A stretch of DNA of 11,679 nt, taken from an uncultured Bacilli bacterium. Its GTDB lineage: Bacteria > Bacillota_I > Bacilli_A > RF39 > UBA660. The position numbers and the translations under genes are program-made. This document shows, piece after piece, positions 6,697 through 11,679 of the stretch; within the stretch, counting starts at the first letter, position 1, and every line of letters starts with the position of its first letter. The notes under the pieces are model-generated. The model had not been told where the DNA came from and did not search any database. It saw nothing but the letters and a program-made list of their open reading frames with translations. The DNA lies in assembly GCA_934140355.1 (NCBI GenBank), contig CAKPBH010000044.1, positions 1-11,679 of the forward strand, written 5' to 3'.

Positions 6697-6742
6697 CATA
6701 AGTATTTTTTTGTTTATTTTCTTCTTATGGCTGATACTTATG
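6697..6742. repeat. 9-bp inverted repeat at the right end of the element
   Basis: CATAAGTAT (6697-6705) and ATACTTATG (6734-6742) are perfect inverted copies 28 bp apart. The right arm covers the predicted crossover TTA (6738-6740) and two host bases. It may be a recombinase-recognition arm or chance in AT-rich DNA. Confidence 0.55.
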
Positions 6743-6750
6743 TTTATAAC
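6728..6750 (+). other. Right junction (attR-like) of the inserted element
   Basis: Foreign sequence (GGCTGATAC) ends in the shared TTA at 6738-6740, and host coding sequence resumes at 6741 (TGTTTATAAC, encoding YVYN). Joining the element's own ends gives an attP-like site GGCTGATACTTA/GGTTTTAAC. Joining the host flanks gives an attB-like site GGCAACAATTTA/TGTTTATAAC. The two share GGC, TTA and GTTT at matching positions. Confidence 0.6.
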
Positions 6751-7449
6751 AAAGGGGAAAAAGATTATCCGGTTACTTTTGCTGGACTTACCAAAAGAGA
6801 TGGTTCATTTATCGTTGCTAGAGAAAAGATAGAAAATTTTACTTTAAATGATTTGAAGGGAAAATATATTATTGGTGGTCGTAAGGGTGGAATGCCAGAA
6901 ATGACTTTGGAGTATACTTTGATGGAGAATGGCATTGATCCTAAAAAAGACTTGACAATTGATACTTCGATTGCTTTTTCTGCAATGTCAGGGGCTTTTA
7001 TTGGAGGGACAGGAGACTTTGTTACATTGTTTGAACCAAATGCACTAGAACTTTCTAAGCAAAATCTTGGCTACACGGTGGCTTATTTGGGTGCTTTAGG
7101 TGGAGAAGTTCCTTATACTGCTTATAATGCAAGAAAAAGTTATATTGAAAAGAATCCTGATGTAATTAAGGGATTTGCTAAAGCAATTGATAAGGCACTT
7201 ATGTACGTTGATACAAAAAGTGCTGAGGAGATTGCAAACCATATTATTGATTACTTTCCTAATACCTCTTTAAATGATTTAATTACAATTGTAGATGAAT
7301 ATAAAGAGGGAGATGCTTGGAAAAAAGATATTTCTATTAATGAAGAAGAATGGAAACATATTCAAGATATTATTATTTCTGCTGGAGAGTTAGATACTTA
7401 TGCCCCTTATCAAGATTTGATTTATACAAAATATTTTAATCATGAATGA
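6739..7449 (+). pseudogene. ABC substrate-binding protein, C-terminal fragment (interrupted gene)
   Basis: The remaining 236 residues of the binding protein begun at 3615, starting with YVYNKGEKDYPVTFAGL. The family-typical IIGGRKGGMPEMTLEYTL hinge and ligand-pocket segment is present, as are GDFVTLFEPNALEL and GALGGEVPYTAYNARKSYIEKNPDVI. The end (APYQDLIYTKYFN) is natural, so nothing is lost at this side. The frame is open back to an ATG at 6694, but the first 15 residues of that reading come from the element's right end, have no Shine-Dalgarno sequence and match nothing in the family. Alone, the fragment lacks the signal peptide and most of the N-lobe and should not work. It still shows clean, undecayed coding, which fits a recent or reversible insertion. 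The stop overlaps the ATPase start by 8 bp, as in a tightly coupled import operon. Confidence 0.88.
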
Positions 7450-7867
7450 TGAGATTTTAAGGTTGAAAAATTTATCCAAAACTTATTACACAATGGAAAA
7501 AGAAATTTTAGCAATTGATGATATTAGTTTTCCTTTAAAGAAAAATAGTATTACAGCAATTATTGGCCCTTCAGGATGTGGTAAATCAACTTTATTAAAT
7601 ATTATTGGTGAGTTAGAAACAAAGACTAGTGGCGAAGTTATTTTTCCTGGAGAAAAGCCTAAAATTGGCTATATGTTTCAAAATGATTGTTTATTTCCTT
7701 GGCTTAATATTTTAGATAATTGTTTGCTTGGATTAAAGATTAAAAAGGAAATTACTAAAGAAAAAAAAGAAGAAGTGATTAGACTTCTAAAAGATTATGG
7801 TCTAGGAGAATTTATTTATAGTTACCCTGCTAATTTATCTGGTGGAATGAAACAAAGAGTTGGTTGA
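7442..7867 (+). pseudogene. ABC transporter ATPase, truncated after the signature motif
   Basis: The first 140 residues of the nucleotide-binding subunit that should energise import with the binding protein upstream. Walker A is GPSGCGKST (42-50), the Q-loop Gln is Gln80 in YMFQND, and the LSGGMKQRV signature ends at 140. One further codon (GGT) and a TGA follow. Walker B, the D-loop and the H-loop switch are missing, about 110 residues of a normal chain of about 250. Family members continue with Ala after QRV, so the break lies at about 7862, where a G is shared. The fragment cannot hydrolyse ATP normally. The rest of the ATPase gene and the permease gene are not in the window on either strand. 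Sequence up to the break is undecayed. Similar SsuB/TauB-type ATPases are cytoplasmic and work as dimers on two permeases. Confidence 0.9.
7859..7867. other. Second breakpoint in the ABC operon
   Basis: Homology to ABC ATPases stops between GTT (Val140) and the following GGT TGA. From here on, the sequence belongs to an unrelated minus-strand surface-protein gene. The cause could be the left end of a second inserted element, an inversion or deletion endpoint, or an assembly join. The right partner is outside the window. Confidence 0.65.
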
Positions 7868-7880
7868 ATACGATAGAGAC

Positions 7881-7905
7881 AAAAAATATTCTTTTCTTAT
7901 TTTTT
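7881..7905 (-). terminator. Weak terminator candidate after the surface-protein gene
   Basis: A perfect 8-bp all-AT stem (AAAAAATA/TATTTTTT) with a 9-nt loop lies about 43 bp past the surface-protein stop. The T6 tract is part of the 3' arm. It is symmetric, so it could act on either strand. Absence of G-C pairs makes it weak. Confidence 0.3.
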
Positions 7906-7947
7906 ATAATAATTTTATTTATGAGAGTAAAGAAAAGGGAAGCATTT

Positions 7948-10134
7948 TTAGTTTAATTGATATAGTGTCATGTAATCATTTTCATCTATTTCTGTCCAGC
8001 CCGCAAATTTATCGTCCCCTTCGCCACTGGCAGCGCCATAAAAATTTAAATAAACTGTCTCTTCTTGGTTGGAAATTAAGATTTGGCCACTTCTAGTCTC
8101 AAGAGTTCCTAATTTGATTTTTAACTTGGTTGGTTCTTTGGTTAGAGTAATGGATTTATCAGAATTAATTTTTAGATATTCTTCGCCTGGTGTTTTTAAA
8201 TAGTAGTAATAGCCATCTTCTATAGTGTCGCTTGCAGGAGATGCATCAGTAAAGGTAAATGGAATTGCTGTTTTGTTAATGATATTAGACTTATCATTGG
8301 AGAAAGTGGCGGTATTTTTTCCTAGTAAGCCATCAACATTCTTTAGGGTTGTTGAAATGGTAGCGGACATTAGACCATCTACATTTTTAATGCCACCGAT
8401 ATTTCCAATGAAATATGTCTTGTTATTTAAAGCGGATACATCAGTTACCTCAATCTTAGTGGCTGTTTGGCTGACATCTGTGTAGGCATAGGGGTTATCT
8501 TTCGTTCCTTCACCAGACATTTCTTCGTTTCCATCAATCGTAATCACTGGTCTTAAGAGATAATTTGCTCTTAATAAGGATGATGTCCAATCGATTAAAG
8601 CACCACTGCTATCAACCATCATAACGTCCCCATTTTTTCTTGTTTCATCATGGAATGCAGGGGATAATGTCCAAAAATTATCTTTAAAAGTATTATCCGT
8701 ACTATATATAGATGCGTTATAGAGAAAGAAAGCGGTATTATTTTTTCCAAAAGCACCACCCGCTAAAACATATTCTTCTCCACTAATTAAACCAACGTTA
8801 TCTTCAAAAATATATTTGTTATCGCAAACTAAATTTGGACTATAATTTGCAACATCAGGACCAATATTTTGGTAAGATTTGAAATAATTGGTTATGTTAC
8901 TTGAGCCAGAACTGGTCTTGGAGATATAGGAAAAGTCGTTACAGAACTTAGTTTTTATGATTTTTGTTGAAAAACTATCTAAATATTTAAACCAATCATC
9001 TAAGGTGGTTTTAGCAGTACTATTTTCATAGCCTAAAACACTACTGGCCTCTTCCACGCTGTTAATGGTAGAGGTGCTATTATAATAGGAACGTCCAATA
9101 GAGGAATCTAAAATTAGTTTTAAATTACCATCTTCATCTACTTGCAGTATTCTCCATAAATAGCCTCCAAATTGGACATAATTATTAGTTATATTTCCTC
9201 TGAAAATAATGACATCTCCTCCTGTTATTCCTTTAGTTGTATAAATACCACTTTCTGTTGCAATGTTGCCAAATAAATTCTTTTTTTCTTCATTAGTTAG
9301 GGCATCTAAATCATAGCTAGGAAGGTCAGATTCACTTCCCGATTGGGATACTTGACTGATATTTTTTTTCTTCATGATGGTTAATTCATTTAAAGATATT
9401 TTTAAATTTCCTGAAACATTAGGAATGGTTAAGAGGTTATCTTGGTAGGTATACCCATTTCCAATGGTTAGATTTTTATTATTCATTTTTACTTTTAGAC
9501 TATCCGTATCCTTTTTTTCTAGATTAATCGTGAAAGTATCCCCTTCGATTACTTCAGTTTGAAAATTATTACTCCCTTCAATATTTTGATATTCTACCTT
9601 AAAGACTTGTGCAAAAGTAAAATCGACACGAAAATCAAGAGAAGTATTTTCTTCATTAAACTTTCCTTCTTGGTATGAAACTTTTATTTTTAAGGTCTTT
9701 TTGACTCCCAAGGTACATTCTTCATCAACACATAATTTTTCTTTCAATTGATAATTTAGAAGTTCTAATTTAATGTTATCATTGGTTGATGTGATATTTT
9801 TGATTGCCATTTCGACATTTCCTAAATTATATACATCTACTTCATAGATAACGTAAGCATCTTTGGTTAAAAGATTTACTCTACTTTGAATGTTAGAGAC
9901 ATTATATTCTTCGTACATACTTACCCCATTACTTACAGAGTCTACTCGGATGCCCATGATTCTTATGTCTTTGTCTATTCTAACTATAGCATTTGCTCCT
10001 TCTATTGATAAACTATTTTGATAAGCAGAAAAACCAATGCTTAAAAAAAGAAGGCCCCCGATAATGAATAAGATTGCTATGGAAAGAATAGTATTTTTTC
10101 TTTTAAAATACTTCATTTTATTTTTTCTTTTCAT
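7948..10134 (-). CDS. Large anchored surface protein with lectin-like domain
   Basis: A 728-aa exported protein. Residues 1-14 are strongly basic and 15-38 form one membrane segment. This leads into FSAYQNSLSIEGANAIVRID, the style of leader seen in SipW/TasA-type and many gut Bacillota surface proteins. Residues 40-175 look like a beta-rich domain with a Cys pair (135, 140). Residues 180-252 resemble an Ig/doublet-like beta module. Residues of about 280-535 carry GGYLWRILQVDEDGNLKLI and FWTLSP...LLRPVITID, which I associate with DUF6273/formylglycine-enzyme-like, C-type-lectin-related folds. Residues 565-728 form a further beta-rich module with YYYYLKTPGEEYLKI and a twice-occurring NVDGL. There is no LPxTG signal, so it is either held by its N-terminus or released by signal peptidase. 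GAGGGAGA precedes the first ATG, favouring it over Met7. Ligand and function are unknown. Confidence 0.8.
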   Translation of the reverse strand: MKRKNKMKYFKRKNTILSIAILFIIGGLLFLSIGFSAYQNSLSIEGANAIVRIDKDIRIMGIRVDSVSNGVSMYEEYNVSNIQSRVNLLTKDAYVIYEVDVYNLGNVEMAIKNITSTNDNIKLELLNYQLKEKLCVDEECTLGVKKTLKIKVSYQEGKFNEENTSLDFRVDFTFAQVFKVEYQNIEGSNNFQTEVIEGDTFTINLEKKDTDSLKVKMNNKNLTIGNGYTYQDNLLTIPNVSGNLKISLNELTIMKKKNISQVSQSGSESDLPSYDLDALTNEEKKNLFGNIATESGIYTTKGITGGDVIIFRGNITNNYVQFGGYLWRILQVDEDGNLKLILDSSIGRSYYNSTSTINSVEEASSVLGYENSTAKTTLDDWFKYLDSFSTKIIKTKFCNDFSYISKTSSGSSNITNYFKSYQNIGPDVANYSPNLVCDNKYIFEDNVGLISGEEYVLAGGAFGKNNTAFFLYNASIYSTDNTFKDNFWTLSPAFHDETRKNGDVMMVDSSGALIDWTSSLLRANYLLRPVITIDGNEEMSGEGTKDNPYAYTDVSQTATKIEVTDVSALNNKTYFIGNIGGIKNVDGLMSATISTTLKNVDGLLGKNTATFSNDKSNIINKTAIPFTFTDASPASDTIEDGYYYYLKTPGEEYLKINSDKSITLTKEPTKLKIKLGTLETRSGQILISNQEETVYLNFYGAASGEGDDKFAGWTEIDENDYMTLYQLN

Positions 10135-10162
10135 TTATAATCTCCCTCTACTCTTCTTTACC

Positions 10163-10191
10163 ATCATAGCATAAAATTATCTTTTTGATAA
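10163..10191 (-). promoter_or_regulatory. Promoter of the surface-protein gene
   Basis: On the minus strand: TTATCA (10191-10186), a 17-bp spacer ending in TGC, then TATGAT (10168-10163), an extended -10 arrangement. An AATTATC/GATAATT inverted repeat (10175-10193) with a TTTTT loop overlaps the spacer and -35 and could be an operator. Confidence 0.6.
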
Positions 10192-10218
10192 TTCTTTTTT
10201 CCCTAAATTTATCATTTT

Positions 10219-10259
10219 AGTGGAAATGAGATAAAATATATGATACAATAACTTCCACT
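10219..10259 (+). promoter_or_regulatory. Candidate promoter and operator of the M3-like peptidase gene
   Basis: TACAAT at 10244-10249 lies 17 bp after TGGAAA (10221-10226), giving a start about 20 bp before the ATG. The -35 is poor. The region is framed by a perfect inverted repeat, AGTGGAA (10219-10225) and TTCCACT (10253-10259), which would bracket bound polymerase. Confidence 0.4.
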
Positions 10260-10278
10260 TGAAAAGGGAGAAAAGATA

Positions 10279-11679
10279 ATGATAGAAAGTTGTGATGTTT
10301 GTTATATTACTTTAAGATATTTTGAAGATAATGAGGAGATTCTAAAAATTAAAAAAGTCATTTTGAATAATCAAATTCTTTTTGAGACATTTCAAGAAAA
10401 AACTTTTTCCATTGGCATACAGGATGATATTGGAATTTATATTGAAAACTTTGATGACTTTTTTCAGAAGAATTTAGCGAAAAAGCTAAGGGAAGATAGT
10501 ATTTTATCAATGCTAGAAAAGGAAAATGTACTTATTGATGTTTATAGTAATGTTCTGTACAATATTTGTCATGATGAGAAAATTTTTGATCATGTTACTT
10601 ATTTTATTACTGCTTGTAAATTTTATGATTATAAAAAGCAAGAAAATTTGGATAAAATTGCGAATTCTTTAATGAGTCATAACGATGTTGATTTGTTTTT
10701 AAATTTTTTAAAAGATACCGAATTAATAAATACTTATAATTATTTTTTAAAAATTCTAATAGAATATGTTAAAAATAATGGTATTCCCTACTTTGAAACA
10801 AAAGAAGAAATTATAAATTATATTATTGAACAAGCAAAAAAATCTATTCAAACTAGTGATGATATTCCATTTTTTTCTAAAGAAGAATTCAGAACTTTAT
10901 TCTTAAGATTTTTAAATCGTATCCATGCTCCGATAGAGTGGTATCACATTTTTGACGGTGTAAATGTTGATGATAATATCAGTAATTTCGAAATAAAAAA
11001 GAGTTATTATGATAGAGTTCAAAATAAAATTTGTATTTATGCTACTGGTGGATTAGATTATTTTTTGGCTTTTGTACATGAATTTGGCCACGCTGTTACA
11101 TTAGGAAAAACGTCTCCCCCTTTCTCTTTAAATGAATTTTCTTCTATTTTTTATGAAAAACTAGCCGTTAGATTTTTAATTGAAATTGGCTATGATAAAA
11201 CTAGGGTAGAAAATATTGCTAGTTTTCGAGAAAAAAATAATTTTGAAATATTTATGGAATTTAATGATATCATTTGTGATATTTATGAATATTTAAAAAA
11301 CGGTTTGATAGCCAATAAAAATAAATTAGAGCGGGTAAAACTTGAGCAGCAATTATTATATTTAACCACTATGTCTACCATTTATGATTTTGCACATTTA
11401 AAAAGTGAAGAAGAAAGGGAAAAATATCTTCGGAAGCTGGGATATGTTTTTAAAAGTGAAGAAGATTATCAAAATTTGGTCAATGAAAAGATATTGTTCA
11501 ATATTCTTTTTGTCCTTAAAGATGTTTCTAAAGCATTTAGAGGATATGTTTATGTCATTGATAGTTATATGGCTGATAAATTATTGGATAAGAATGAGAC
11601 AGAATTTTTAGATAAAATGGTTAATATTACCGATTCTTTATATCAATATGATGCTTTTACACTGCTTCATGATTTGGGA
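10279..11679 (+). CDS. M3-like zinc metallopeptidase, 3' end outside the window
   Basis: An open frame of 467 codons from the ATG at 10279 to the window edge, preceded by AAGGGAG. It carries HEFGH (267-271) followed by SLNEFSSIFYE, which lines up with the VAEVASTFNE-type segment of oligoendopeptidase F. His267, His271 and Glu286 would be the zinc ligands and Glu268 the catalytic base. This is the arrangement of the M3 (thimet/PepF) group, which cleaves short peptides in the cytoplasm. There is no signal peptide. The first 230 residues are helical and weakly conserved, as is usual in M3 enzymes. The gap between HExxH and the ligand Glu is several residues shorter than in PepF as I recall it, so the protein is a divergent relative. 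The usual PepF length is about 600 aa, so roughly a quarter may be missing at the right. It is divergent from the surface-protein gene across a 144-bp control region. Confidence 0.8.
   Translation, partial: MIESCDVCYITLRYFEDNEEILKIKKVILNNQILFETFQEKTFSIGIQDDIGIYIENFDDFFQKNLAKKLREDSILSMLEKENVLIDVYSNVLYNICHDEKIFDHVTYFITACKFYDYKKQENLDKIANSLMSHNDVDLFLNFLKDTELINTYNYFLKILIEYVKNNGIPYFETKEEIINYIIEQAKKSIQTSDDIPFFSKEEFRTLFLRFLNRIHAPIEWYHIFDGVNVDDNISNFEIKKSYYDRVQNKICIYATGGLDYFLAFVHEFGHAVTLGKTSPPFSLNEFSSIFYEKLAVRFLIEIGYDKTRVENIASFREKNNFEIFMEFNDIICDIYEYLKNGLIANKNKLERVKLEQQLLYLTTMSTIYDFAHLKSEEEREKYLRKLGYVFKSEEDYQNLVNEKILFNILFVLKDVSKAFRGYVYVIDSYMADKLLDKNETEFLDKMVNITDSLYQYDAFTLLHDLG

Larger units (their letters stand above)
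3905..6740. mobile_element. 2.84-kb serine-recombinase element inserted in the binding-protein gene
   Basis: The block separates two fragments that are consecutive parts of one protein family: ...GTEATI on the left and YVYN... on the right. Removing 3905-6740 joins ATTTA to TGTTTAT and restores ATT TAT GTT TAT in frame, giving an ORF of about 332 codons, a normal length for the family. The block holds three genes, all on the opposite strand to the host gene: M23 peptidase, serine recombinase and a tail-anchored protein. Their promoters lie inside it. The recombinase is the obvious agent of integration and excision. There are no replication, conjugation or phage structural genes, so this is either a minimal integrative element or a deletion remnant of a larger one. 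The boundary is uncertain by 3 bp because of the shared TTA. An assembly chimera cannot be excluded from sequence alone. Confidence 0.75.

Noticed and set aside
6694..6738. ATG at 6694 as a genuine start for a separate protein
   Set aside because: The first 15 residues are encoded by the element end, lack a Shine-Dalgarno sequence and have no counterpart in the family; the rest is the binding-protein remainder.
3615..7449. Intein or group I/II intron as the cause of the split binding-protein gene
   Set aside because: The inserted block is coded on the opposite strand, has stop codons in the host frame, and has a serine recombinase but no reverse transcriptase, homing endonuclease or splicing blocks.
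7862..7867. TGA read as Trp (mycoplasma code) or a frameshift rescuing the ATPase
   Set aside because: A TAG follows three codons later in that frame, TGG is used for Trp throughout, and no other frame downstream resembles an ATPase C-terminus.
7860..8485. Short plus-strand frames at 7860-8096 and 8225-8485
   Set aside because: They are mostly antisense to the 728-aa surface protein; no start signals and no recognisable product.
7948..10134. Target gene of a diversity-generating retroelement
   Set aside because: The lectin-like fold is suggestive, but there is no reverse transcriptase and no template repeat in the window.
11405..11611. 68-codon plus-strand frame
   Set aside because: It is an out-of-frame reading inside the M3-like peptidase gene, whose own frame stays open throughout.
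1..11679. CRISPR array, tRNA, rRNA or riboswitch
   Set aside because: No regularly spaced repeats, cloverleaf sequences, rRNA-like stretches or known aptamer motifs were seen on either strand.

Overview
The window looks like chromosome from a low-GC Gram-positive bacterium, most likely an uncultivated gut-type Bacillota (Bacilli/Erysipelotrichia/Mollicutes-like). The base composition is strongly AT-rich. Shine-Dalgarno sequences are strong (AGGAGG, AGGGGGGA) and several promoters are near consensus (TTGACA-17-TACAAT). TGG encodes Trp and TGA acts as stop, so the mycoplasma code is not in use. The taxon is inferred from composition and protein style, not from a marker gene.

Left part (1-3548), ordinary chromosome: a terminator of an off-window plus-strand gene, a 0.3-kb stretch rich in inverted repeats, a divergent sigma-70-family factor with a long unrecognised N-terminal region (357-1733, minus), a DUF6512-type membrane protein (1852-2391, plus), a bidirectional terminator, and glyceraldehyde-3-phosphate dehydrogenase (2494-3498, minus).

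Middle part (3549-7867), a broken ABC-import operon. A plus-strand lipoprotein gene of the NMT1/SsuA/TauA-like substrate-binding family starts at 3615 and stops abruptly at 3905. Its C-terminal two thirds resume at about 6739. Between them lies a 2.84-kb block of three minus-strand genes: an M23 peptidase, a compact large-type serine recombinase and a tail-anchored protein with an acidic linker. Joining the two flanks at a shared TTA restores one in-frame ORF of about 332 codons, so the block behaves as a precisely inserted, potentially excisable element. The next operon gene, an ABC ATPase overlapping the binding-protein stop by 8 bp, is cut off immediately after its LSGGMKQRV signature at about 7862. 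That is a second, independent lesion.

Right part (7863-11679), sequence beyond the second breakpoint: a 728-aa N-terminally anchored surface protein with a SipW-like leader and a C-type-lectin/DUF6273-like domain (minus), and divergently from it an M3-like HEFGH metallopeptidase that runs off the window. Whether this is a second inserted element or the far side of a rearrangement cannot be decided here, because the missing half of the ATPase is not in the window.

The most notable signal is therefore not one gene but the pair of lesions in one ABC operon. At least one of them is a minimal serine-recombinase element whose excision is predicted to restore the host gene.
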